A DNA stretch of 6,804 bases from an uncultured beta proteobacterium. Its GTDB lineage: Bacteria > Pseudomonadota > Gammaproteobacteria > Burkholderiales > Burkholderiaceae_C. Location: contig CAIYQF010000101.1 in the NCBI GenBank assembly GCA_903928325.1, positions 1 to 6,804 of the forward strand. The letters are read 5' to 3'. A program made the translations under genes and the position numbers. The notes under the pieces are model-generated. The model searched no databases, was not told the origin of the DNA, and saw nothing but the letters and a program-made list of their open reading frames with translations. This document shows positions 1 to 5,548 of this stretch, one piece after another; within the stretch, counting starts at the first letter, position 1; each line of letters begins with the position of its first letter.

Positions 1-140
1 GCGGCCTGGGCAGCAAGATGGGGATCGATGCGACCAACAAATGGCCGGGCGAGACCCAGCGTGAATGGGGTCGGCCTTTGCACATGGATGCGGCGGTAAC
101 TGCCAAAGCGCAAGCGCTATGGCAATCGCTGGGCCTGTAA
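1..140 (+). CDS. ubiD: UbiD, 4-hydroxy-3-polyprenylbenzoate decarboxylase (C-terminal fragment)
   Basis: Only the last 45 codons and the TAA stop (138-140) are inside the window; the reading frame starts at base 3. The fragment contains the run GSKMGIDATNKWPGETQREW followed by GRPLHMD, which closely matches the C-terminal signature of bacterial UbiD. From family knowledge, UbiD is a prenylated-FMN-dependent decarboxylase that removes the carboxyl group from 4-hydroxy-3-polyprenylbenzoate in ubiquinone biosynthesis, and it needs the UbiX product as cofactor. The catalytic residues lie upstream and cannot be checked. The gene converges on the small HNH gene, with a 40-base gap. Other UbiD-family decarboxylases exist, but this tail is typical of the ubiquinone enzyme. 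Confidence 0.9.
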   Translation, partial: GLGSKMGIDATNKWPGETQREWGRPLHMDAAVTAKAQALWQSLGL

Positions 141-162
141 ACGCCGACCAGCGGGGCGGCGT
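141..162. terminator. Possible hairpin between convergent ubiD and HNH gene
   Basis: Directly after the ubiD stop, ACGCCG (141-146) is the exact reverse complement of CGGCGT (157-162). Two further C-G pairs could form inside the loop. A second small hairpin, GCCA-AAG-TGGC, lies at 170-180. Neither is followed by a clear T tract on the + strand; on the minus strand the larger hairpin is followed only by a short TTTA-like stretch. It may end transcription from one or both convergent genes, but it is not a canonical intrinsic terminator. Confidence 0.3.
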
Positions 163-180
163 CTGCGCTGCCAAAGTGGC

Positions 181-402
181 TTAAGGCGCGGCGCTGCTTT
201 GGCGTTGCTGGTTGCACCGGGCATGGCTGATAGCCAAATTTTCCAGGTGGCTGCTGCCGCCCTGGCTCAAGGCTTGTATATGCTCCAGTGTGGCGTCTTC
301 GCGCGCCACGTGCTGGGCGCAAACCCAGCAGGGCACCACGCCGTGCAGTTGGCGTGCCACGGTTTTGTAGATCTTGTCGCGCGTCAGCGCCAGTCGACTC
401 AC
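181..402 (-). CDS. Small HNH endonuclease-like protein (73 aa)
   Basis: This short gene is read from a GTG at 402-400; an in-frame stop at 412-414 means no longer form exists. A good Shine-Dalgarno, GAGGT, sits 6 bases upstream of the GTG. The protein has the outline of a zinc-bound HNH domain: C25-x2-C28, then L39-E40-H41, a GG at 48-49, N55-L56, and H60-x2-C63-N64. H41 and N55 match the first two catalytic HNH positions. C25, C28, H60 and C63 would be the zinc ligands, with His replacing the more usual third Cys. The domain fills nearly the whole protein, and no targeting or specificity domain is visible. The gene follows hemL by 38 bases on the same strand and may be co-transcribed with it. 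The biological role and substrate are unknown. The motif match supports the fold but not proven nuclease activity. Confidence 0.75.
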   Translation of the reverse strand: MSRLALTRDKIYKTVARQLHGVVPCWVCAQHVAREDATLEHIQALSQGGSSHLENLAISHARCNQQRQSSAAP

Positions 403-408
403 ATCAGT

Positions 409-413
409 ACCTC
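409..413 (-). promoter_or_regulatory. Ribosome binding site of the HNH gene
   Basis: Reads GAGGT on the minus strand, 6 bases before the GTG start at 402. It is one of the clearest Shine-Dalgarno sequences in the window, and it decides the start of an otherwise doubtful small gene. An ATG overlapping the GTG (404-402) is followed at once by TGA, so it cannot be the start. Confidence 0.65.
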
Positions 414-440
414 AGAGGCCGCAAGGTCCCGGGCCCGCTG

Positions 441-1745
441 TCACAGCCGGGCAAAAATATCGGCTGCATGGGCCACGGTTTGGGCAATGTCGGCGTCGCT
501 GTGCGCGGCGCTCATGAAACCGGCTTCGTACAGGGCTGGGGCGAGGTACACCCCGCGGTCGAGCATGCCGTGGAACAGGGTGTTGAAGCGGGCGTTGTCC
601 GTGGTCATCACCTTGGCGTAGTTTTGCGGCAGCTCGGGGAACAAGAAAAAACCGAACATGCCGCCCTCGCTGTCGCCGCTAAACGGCACACCGGCCGCGT
701 CGGCGGCGCCTTGCAGGCCAACGACCAGGGCGCGGGTTTTGCGCGCCAGCTCGTCATAAAAGCCCGGTTTGCTGATTTCGCACAGGGTCGCCAGCCCGCA
801 GGCGGTGGCCACCGGGTTGCCCGACAAGGTGCCGGCCTGGTAGACCGTTCCCAGGGGCGCGAGGTGCTCCATGACCGCGCGTTTGGCGCCAAAGGCCGCC
901 AGCGGCATGCCCCCGCCAATGACCTTGCCCATCACCGTCATATCTGGTGCAAAGCCGGGGATTTCCCGCGCGTACACGCTTTGCGCGCCGCCCAGGGCGA
1001 CCCGAAAGCCAGTCATCACCTCGTCAAACACGAGCAAAGCACCGTACTGCGTGCACAGCTCGCGGCAGCGCCGCATAAAGGGCAGCGATGCGCGCACAAA
1101 ATTCATATTGCCTGCAATGGGCTCGATCATCAGACAGGCCAGGTCAGGTCCGTGCTGCACAAAGGTTTCTTCAAGCTGGGCGAGGTTGTTGTACTCGAGC
1201 ACCAGGGTGTGCTGCACCACTTCGGGCGGCACACCGGCGCTGGTGGGGTTGCCAAACGTGGCCAGGCCCGAGCCGGCCTTGACTAAGAGTGCATCGGCGT
1301 GGCCGTGGTAGCAGCCTTCAAATTTGATGAGTTTGTTGCGTCCAGTGGCGCCGCGCGCCAGGCGAATGGCGCTCATGGCCGCTTCCGTGCCCGAGCTCAC
1401 TAGGCGCACCATGTCCATGCTGGGCACGTGCTTCAAAATCTCTTCGGCCAGTTCAACTTCGCGCTCCGTGGGCGCGCCAAAGGAAAAGCCGTCCAGCAGC
1501 GCTTTTTGCACCGCCTCCACCACTGCCGGATGGCCGTGGCCCAGGATCATGGGGCCCCAAGAGCCGATGTAGTCGATGTAGCGCTGGCCGTTGGCGTCCC
1601 AGAAATACGCGCCTTGGGCCCGTGACACAAACCGTGGCGTGCCGCCCACGGCCTTGAAAGCGCGCACCGGCGAGTTGACTCCGCCCGGAATGACGCGGGC
1701 GGCGCGTTGGAACAAGGCGAGGTTGTGGTCAGTGTCGGGTTTCAT
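441..1745 (-). CDS. hemL: Glutamate-1-semialdehyde 2,1-aminomutase
   Basis: HemL is a cytoplasmic PLP enzyme that converts glutamate-1-semialdehyde to 5-aminolevulinate, the last step of the C5 route to heme and other tetrapyrroles. The 434-residue length is normal for the family. Features run in the expected order: N-terminal PGGVNSPVRAF (20-30), SSGTEA (117-122) for phosphate binding, YHGH (146-149), FDEVMTGFR (240-248) with D241 for the PLP ring nitrogen, MGKVIGGGMP (272-281) with K274 as the Schiff-base lysine, and QAGTLSGNP (303-311). The ATG at 1745 lies inside the end of the ThiD-like gene, giving a 17-base overlap in another frame. No strong Shine-Dalgarno precedes it, which suggests translation coupled to the upstream gene. 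Together with that kinase, and perhaps the downstream HNH gene, it forms a minus-strand transcript. Confidence 0.97.
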   Translation of the reverse strand: MKPDTDHNLALFQRAARVIPGGVNSPVRAFKAVGGTPRFVSRAQGAYFWDANGQRYIDYIGSWGPMILGHGHPAVVEAVQKALLDGFSFGAPTEREVELAEEILKHVPSMDMVRLVSSGTEAAMSAIRLARGATGRNKLIKFEGCYHGHADALLVKAGSGLATFGNPTSAGVPPEVVQHTLVLEYNNLAQLEETFVQHGPDLACLMIEPIAGNMNFVRASLPFMRRCRELCTQYGALLVFDEVMTGFRVALGGAQSVYAREIPGFAPDMTVMGKVIGGGMPLAAFGAKRAVMEHLAPLGTVYQAGTLSGNPVATACGLATLCEISKPGFYDELARKTRALVVGLQGAADAAGVPFSGDSEGGMFGFFLFPELPQNYAKVMTTDNARFNTLFHGMLDRGVYLAPALYEAGFMSAAHSDADIAQTVAHAADIFARL

Positions 1746-2685
1746 TGGGGGCTATCTCAAAAGGGAAGTTATCGTCGGGGTCGTCAAAATCGGCTGTTTC
1801 GTCGTCTTCGCCTTCGGCGTGGGCCCAGAACAGGCGGTCTGGCTGCACGTGGCCCATGCCCGGTCGAAAGCCGCCCTCCAGGCTGCGGTCCAGGTAGCTC
1901 AGCGCCTCGGTGACGGCTTCGCTGAGCTCAGTTCCTGCGGCAATCAGGGCCGCCAAGGCCGCAGACAGCGTGTCACCCGCACCCACAAAAACCGCCTCCA
2001 GACGCTCAAACTTCTCGGTGCACAGCACGGCCGTGGCTGAGCACAAGGCGTTGTCAATAAAGTGCTCGGGCAGCGCGATGCCCGTCACCAGCGTGTAGGG
2101 CACGCCAAACTCTTGCGCAGCCTTGGCAACGTCGCGGGCACTGGGGCTGCGCGCCGCGCTCCAGTCGGGCAGCAACCAGCGGCACAGCGTGCCGTGGTTG
2201 CCCACCAGCACGGTGGTTTGGGGCAGCAGCAATTCGGCGCAGGCGTCCCAATACTGGTCAATCAGGTCTTCTTGCCACCACGACAGGTCGGGCATATAGG
2301 TCACCACCGGCACGTCTGCATAGTCCGACACCAGGGCGGCAATGGCGCTGAGGTTTTCCGGGCTGCCGACAAAGCCGACTTTGAACACATCAGGCGGCAC
2401 GTCCTCCAGGATGGTGCGCGCCTGGCTGGTCACGGCCTCGTCATCAAGCGCAAAGTGGTCTACGATTTCGCTGGTGTCGCGCGCGTAGGCGCCGGTCATG
2501 ACCGGCATGGCGTGCACACCGACCGCCGCCATGGCAACGCTGTCGGCCACCAGACCGCCAGCTCCGCTGGGGTCGTTGGCGTTAAAGGCCATTACGCTGG
2601 CGATGGGCCCCTCAGGCAGGCCATCGCCGTCGTCCAAAACGGTGATCCGTTCCGAGGCCGGGGGGGCATTTTTAGGGTTATTCAT
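1729..2685 (-). CDS. thiD: ThiD-like hydroxymethylpyrimidine/phosphomethylpyrimidine kinase family protein
   Basis: A 318-residue ribokinase-fold kinase of the ThiD/pyridoxal kinase group. Visible motifs are N-terminal DPSGAGG (38-44, like the DPSGGAG of ThiD), TGAYARD (64-70), KVGFVGSPENL (102-112), VLVGNH (159-164) and the anion-hole motif GAGDTLSAALAAL (235-247). ThiD phosphorylates HMP and HMP-phosphate in thiamine synthesis. In typical ThiD the anion-hole motif carries Cys (GTGCTLSA), whereas here it is Asp238, as in pyridoxal kinases, so the substrate is less certain than the usual annotation implies. It is longer than the roughly 265 residues of E. coli ThiD and ends in a very acidic tail (about 291-305). 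I chose the ATG at 2685; GTG 2751 and ATG 2739 would add a poorly supported N-terminus, and no start has a clear ribosome site. The end overlaps hemL by 17 bases. It is probably the first gene of the minus-strand operon. Confidence 0.82.
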   Translation of the reverse strand: MNNPKNAPPASERITVLDDGDGLPEGPIASVMAFNANDPSGAGGLVADSVAMAAVGVHAMPVMTGAYARDTSEIVDHFALDDEAVTSQARTILEDVPPDVFKVGFVGSPENLSAIAALVSDYADVPVVTYMPDLSWWQEDLIDQYWDACAELLLPQTTVLVGNHGTLCRWLLPDWSAARSPSARDVAKAAQEFGVPYTLVTGIALPEHFIDNALCSATAVLCTEKFERLEAVFVGAGDTLSAALAALIAAGTELSEAVTEALSYLDRSLEGGFRPGMGHVQPDRLFWAHAEGEDDETADFDDPDDNFPFEIAPNETRH

Positions 2686-2734
2686 GGTCACTGCATTCAG
2701 TTGAACCCAAAGCACAGCAGGAAGCCAAGTAGAC

Positions 2735-2758
2735 CCCATGGCAGGACCCACACATGGG
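2735..2758. repeat. Perfect 6-base inverted repeat in divergent thiD-rubA gap
   Basis: CCCATG (2735-2740) and CATGGG (2753-2758) are exact reverse complements separated by 12 bases, inside the region between the divergent ThiD-like and rubredoxin genes. The centre-to-centre distance of 18 bases is compatible with a dimeric regulator binding neighbouring faces of the DNA, and it lies near the candidate promoters. A chance occurrence is possible because each arm is short. Confidence 0.3.
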
Positions 2759-2771
2759 CGTAGGGGGGCTT

Positions 2772-2798
2772 ATTACAATGCGGCCATTCTATTCTCAA
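2772..2798. promoter_or_regulatory. Candidate overlapping divergent promoter elements for rubA and thiD
   Basis: On the + strand, TACAAT (2774-2779) matches five of six -10 bases and lies 32 bases before the rubredoxin start; no good -35 is seen 17 bases upstream. On the minus strand, TTGAGA (2793-2798) and TGTAAT (2772-2777) resemble -35 and -10 boxes, but the 15-base spacer is short. The two -10 boxes occupy almost the same bases, so transcription in the two directions could compete. This is read from base patterns only. Confidence 0.35.
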
Positions 2799-2811
2799 GG
2801 TTTATGACGCT

Positions 2812-2985
2812 GTGACCGATACCAAAACATGGATGTGCCTGATTTGCGGCTGGATTTATGACGAAGCGCTGGGCGCACCCGATGACGGCATCGCCCCGGG
2901 CACCCTGTGGGCCGACGTGTCCATGAACTGGGTCTGCCCCGAGTGCGGCGCGCGAAAAGAAGACTTTGAGTTGGTGCAGATCTAA
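2812..2985 (+). CDS. rubA: Rubredoxin (57 aa)
   Basis: A small iron protein that carries single electrons in the cytoplasm. The sequence MTDTKTWMCLICGWIYDEAL opens with the first knuckle C9-x2-C12-G. The middle has PDDGIAPGT (23-31) and the second knuckle is WVCPECG (40-46) with C42 and C45, so all four iron ligands are present. The length is right for a single-domain rubredoxin. The start is taken as GTG 2812: AAGG (2797-2800) is upstream at 11 bases, and the protein then begins just ahead of the conserved KTWMCLICGWIYDE block. An ATG at 2804 opens only a three-codon frame. The partner reductase is not in the window. It is transcribed away from the ThiD-like gene and converges on the photolyase gene, with their stop codons overlapping. 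The electron acceptor is not indicated by the sequence. Confidence 0.95.
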   Translation: MTDTKTWMCLICGWIYDEALGAPDDGIAPGTLWADVSMNWVCPECGARKEDFELVQI

Positions 2986-4451
2986 GCGGCTCTCTTCACC
3001 ACGCCATAGCGCTGCAAGGTCAGCGCCCGGGCCGTAGCATGGTCCACCACCGGCGCTGGGTAGTCGCGCCCCAGCAACACTCCCGCTGCCTGTAGCACCA
3101 GCGGTTTTGCCAGCCACGGTGCGTGGACGCTTTTGGCATCCAGGCCAACCAAAGCGGGCAAGTAGCGCTTGATGAACTTGCCGGTGGCGTCAAACTTTTC
3201 GCTTTGGGTGACGGGGTTGAAGATGCGAAAGTAGGGCTGTGCGTCGCAGCCGCTGGACGCGACCCATTGCCAGCCGCCGTTGTTGGCCGACAGGTCAAAG
3301 TCGTTCAGGTGGCGCGCAAAGTAGGCCTCGCCCCAGCGCCAGTCCAGCCCCAGGTGCTTGACCAAAAAACTCCCCGCCACCATGCGCAGGCGGTTGTGCA
3401 TATAGCCGCTTTGGTTGAGCTGCGCCATGGCCGCGTCCACCAGCGGGTAGCCGGTGCGGCCTTGGCACCAGGCGTCAAACAAGGCGTGTGCGTGCGCGCC
3501 GTGCTCCCAGGTGATGGCGTTGTATTCGGGCTTGAAGGCACCGGTGGCCACCTGCGGAAAGTTCGCCAGTATCTGAAAGTAAAAATCGCGCCAGCCCAGT
3601 TCGGCCAGCCAGACGCTGGCGCCTTTGTTGCCGTCCTGGTGGCGCGGCAGGGCCAGCGCCACCAACTGGCGCACCGACACCGTGCCAAAGCGCAGGTGCA
3701 CGCCCAGGTAGCTCGGGCCTTTGACGGCGGGAAAGTTGCGCGTCTCGTCGTAGGCGTCCATGCGCGGCAAAAAATCCTCCAGCATGGCTTGCGCGCCTGA
3801 GGCGCCCGGAGCGATGCCCAAGGCGCGCAAATTGGTGCTCTCAAAGCCGATGTCCGCTAGGCTGGGAACCGGTGCGTCCAAGCCGCTCGGGCGCACGGCC
3901 AGGCGCTCGCCATGGCTTTGGCTGTCGTGGCGCGCCGGGCCTTGGGTGCCCATGGCCCCCAGCCAGGCGCGCAGGTAGGGCGTGAACACGCCGTAGGGCT
4001 TGCCGGTTTGGGTCAGCACCTCGCGCCGCTCGAAAATGACGTGGTCTTTCACGCCCACCCAGGCCACGCCGTCGGCGCTCAGGGCGGTTTGCACGATGGC
4101 GTCGCGCGCCAGGGAGGCGGGCTCGTAGTCGTGGGCAGCGAACACCGCATTCGCTTTCAGGCTGGCGGCCAGGCGCGGAATTTCGTCGGCCGCCACGGCG
4201 TGGCGCACGATCAGGCCGCCAGCGGCTTTGCCCGACAGCGCCCGCAGTTCGGCGTGTAGCTCGACCAGGCTGGCCTGGATAAATTCCACCCGCCGGTCGG
4301 CGCGGGGCAGGGTGTCCAGAATGCTGCGGTCGAACACAAATACGCAGTGCACCTGGGCGCAGCTTTGCAAGGCGAGCGCGAGCGCAGGGGTGTCGGATGT
4401 GCGCAAGTCGCGCCGAAACCAGACCAGTCCGGTGGAATAAGTGGATTGCAT
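2982..4451 (-). CDS. phrB: Deoxyribodipyrimidine photolyase (class I cryptochrome/photolyase family)
   Basis: A 489-residue FAD enzyme that uses blue/near-UV light to split cyclobutane pyrimidine dimers in DNA. The N-terminal antenna domain begins with VWFRRDLR (10-17). The FAD-binding helical domain contains KPYGVFTPYLRAW (151-163), ELGWRDFYFQI (284-294), TGYPLVDAAMAQL (333-345), MHNRLRM (351-357), DWRWGEAYF (370-378) and NNGGWQW (390-396), then PYFRIFNP (406-413). By comparison with E. coli PhrB, the electron-transfer tryptophans W306, W359 and W382 correspond to W315, W371 and W394. The Asn in NNGGW facing the flavin fits a repair enzyme rather than a plant-type cryptochrome, which has Asp there. 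The antenna cofactor cannot be told. ATG 4451 gives a normal N-terminus; the in-frame extension to 4580 would cross yqgE and is not photolyase-like. The TAG stop overlaps the rubredoxin stop by 4 bases. Confidence 0.94.
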   Translation of the reverse strand: MQSTYSTGLVWFRRDLRTSDTPALALALQSCAQVHCVFVFDRSILDTLPRADRRVEFIQASLVELHAELRALSGKAAGGLIVRHAVAADEIPRLAASLKANAVFAAHDYEPASLARDAIVQTALSADGVAWVGVKDHVIFERREVLTQTGKPYGVFTPYLRAWLGAMGTQGPARHDSQSHGERLAVRPSGLDAPVPSLADIGFESTNLRALGIAPGASGAQAMLEDFLPRMDAYDETRNFPAVKGPSYLGVHLRFGTVSVRQLVALALPRHQDGNKGASVWLAELGWRDFYFQILANFPQVATGAFKPEYNAITWEHGAHAHALFDAWCQGRTGYPLVDAAMAQLNQSGYMHNRLRMVAGSFLVKHLGLDWRWGEAYFARHLNDFDLSANNGGWQWVASSGCDAQPYFRIFNPVTQSEKFDATGKFIKRYLPALVGLDAKSVHAPWLAKPLVLQAAGVLLGRDYPAPVVDHATARALTLQRYGVVKRAA

Positions 4452-4460
4452 GCCTGCCGC

Positions 4461-4466
4461 TAAAAT
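4461..4466 (+). promoter_or_regulatory. Possible -10 box for the yqgE operon
   Basis: TAAAAT matches five of six bases of the sigma-70 -10 consensus and ends 6 bases before the yqgE ATG. If used, transcription would begin at or next to the start codon, giving a leaderless message, and no Shine-Dalgarno is visible upstream of yqgE. There is no convincing -35 box or extended -10 TG, so the true promoter may instead lie inside the phrB coding region. Confidence 0.2.
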
Positions 4467-4472
4467 CGAAAA

Positions 4473-5072
4473 ATGACTGGCAATTCTGCACCCACCAACC
4501 TTACGCACCATTTTTTGATTGCGATGCCGGGCTTGGAGGATGGTTTGTTTTCCAAGAGCGTGGTCTATTTGTGCGAGCACGGCCCTCGCGGCGCGCTGGG
4601 CCTGATCATCAATAAGCCGGCCGACATCAATATGGCGGCCTTGTTTGGCAAGGTGGATTTGGAGCTACAGCGCCAGGACCTGGCTGCCCAAGCCGTATTT
4701 CAGGGCGGGCCGGTGCACGAAGAGCGCGGTTTTGTGCTGCACGAGCCGGTTTTTGCCGAGAAGGACCGCCCCGACGCGTCGCTCTACGCATCTACCATGG
4801 TGATTCCCGGCGGGCTGGAGATGACGACGTCGCGCGATGTGCTCGAAGCCATCGCCTCAGGTGCCGGGCCGCGCAAGGTGCTGGTTTCGCTGGGTTATTC
4901 GTCCTGGGGCGAGGGGCAGTTGGAGAGCGAAATCAAGGAAAACAGCTGGCTAACGGTGGACGCGCAAAGCAGCATCATTTTTGACACCCCAGTGGCGCAA
5001 CGCTACGACCAAGCGCTGGCGCTGCTGGGCGTGCAGGCCTGGATGATTTCCCCGCACGCGGGCAGCGCATGA
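4473..5072 (+). CDS. yqgE: YqgE/AlgH family protein (DUF179)
   Basis: A 199-residue soluble protein of the widespread YqgE/AlgH family; E. coli YqgE is about 187 residues. The family start THHFLIAMPGLEDGLFSKSV (11-30) is followed by VYLCEHG, GALGLIINKP (40-49), FQGGPVHEERGFVLH (76-90), and a C-terminal half with VLVSLGYSSWGEGQLE. The fold is known from structures, but the biochemical role is not settled. Its most consistent context is beside ruvX/yqgF, as here. The ATG at 4473 puts about 11 residues before the conserved block, which is normal. No Shine-Dalgarno is seen. The gene diverges from phrB across only 21 bases, and its TGA overlaps the ruvX start as ATGA, so the two are probably co-translated. 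It appears to be the first gene of the operon that leads to pyrB. Confidence 0.93.
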   Translation: MTGNSAPTNLTHHFLIAMPGLEDGLFSKSVVYLCEHGPRGALGLIINKPADINMAALFGKVDLELQRQDLAAQAVFQGGPVHEERGFVLHEPVFAEKDRPDASLYASTMVIPGGLEMTTSRDVLEAIASGAGPRKVLVSLGYSSWGEGQLESEIKENSWLTVDAQSSIIFDTPVAQRYDQALALLGVQAWMISPHAGSA

Positions 5073-5548
5073 GCGCCGCCTCGGCATCGACCGACGCACA
5101 CCGCACGCCTGCTGCAGGCGGCGCACCGCTGGCCTCGCAAGCCTTGCCCGACGTGGCCCCGCATCTCTCAACTTTCATGGCTTTTGACTTTGGCACCCAG
5201 CGCACCGGCGTGGCCGTGGGCAACCGGCTGCTGGGCACCGCGCAGCCGCAAGCCACGATTGCCGCCAGCGGCGACGCCCGCTTTGCCCAAATCGCCCTGC
5301 GCCTCAAAGAATGGCAGCCCGACGCCATCGTCATCGGCGTGCCCTACCACCCCGACGGCGCCGCGCACGAAAACACCGCCCTCGCGCAAAAGTTTGGCCG
5401 CCAGCTGCGCGGTCGCTTTGGCCTGCCGGTGTTTGAGGTGGACGAGCGCTACAGCACCACCGAAGCCCTGGCCTCGGGCGCCAAAGACGCCGATGCGGCC
5501 TCTGCGTGCATCATCCTGGAACAATTCTTGAGGAACTTGCCGACATGA
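5069..5548 (+). CDS. ruvX: RuvX/YqgF family pre-16S rRNA nuclease
   Basis: A 159-residue RNase H-like protein related to Holliday-junction resolvases; in E. coli YqgF is linked to maturation of the 16S rRNA 5' end. Visible family motifs are AFDFGTQRTGVAVG (38-51) with the first acidic residue D40, EWQPDAIVIGVP (81-92), VDERYST (124-130) with D125/E126, and DAASACIILEQF (142-153) with D142. All expected acidic residues are present. Two things differ from E. coli: an unconserved Ala/Ser/Pro-rich stretch of about 35 residues before the domain, and a loop between the DER and D142 motifs about 10 residues shorter. The ATG at 5069 overlaps the yqgE stop (ATGA), which favours it. An alternative ATG at 5177 would begin at the conserved domain but lacks a ribosome site. 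It ends in an ATGA overlap with pyrR. Confidence 0.92.
   Translation: MSAASASTDAHRTPAAGGAPLASQALPDVAPHLSTFMAFDFGTQRTGVAVGNRLLGTAQPQATIAASGDARFAQIALRLKEWQPDAIVIGVPYHPDGAAHENTALAQKFGRQLRGRFGLPVFEVDERYSTTEALASGAKDADAASACIILEQFLRNLPT

Noticed and set aside
424..436. GGTCCCGGGCCC near-palindrome between hemL and the HNH gene
   Set aside because: It is short, has no T tract, and GC-rich palindromes are common by chance in this composition; not a supported terminator.
288..1286. Long open frame (332 codons) on the + strand across hemL
   Set aside because: It lies opposite a clear hemL with all its catalytic motifs. High GC with biased third positions creates such open antisense frames, and the translation shows no recognisable domain.
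2062..2763. 233-codon open frame on the + strand opposite the ThiD-like gene
   Set aside because: Antisense to a motif-bearing kinase, rich in His/Arg/Gly/Val as expected for a shadow frame, and without recognisable motifs.
3123..3800. 225-codon open frame on the + strand opposite phrB
   Set aside because: Antisense to conserved photolyase sequence; its composition is that of a GC-driven shadow frame.
4452..4580. N-terminal extension of the photolyase to 4580
   Set aside because: The extra 43 residues would overlap the conserved start of yqgE and do not resemble photolyase; the N-terminal WFRRDLR motif is properly placed with the ATG at 4451.
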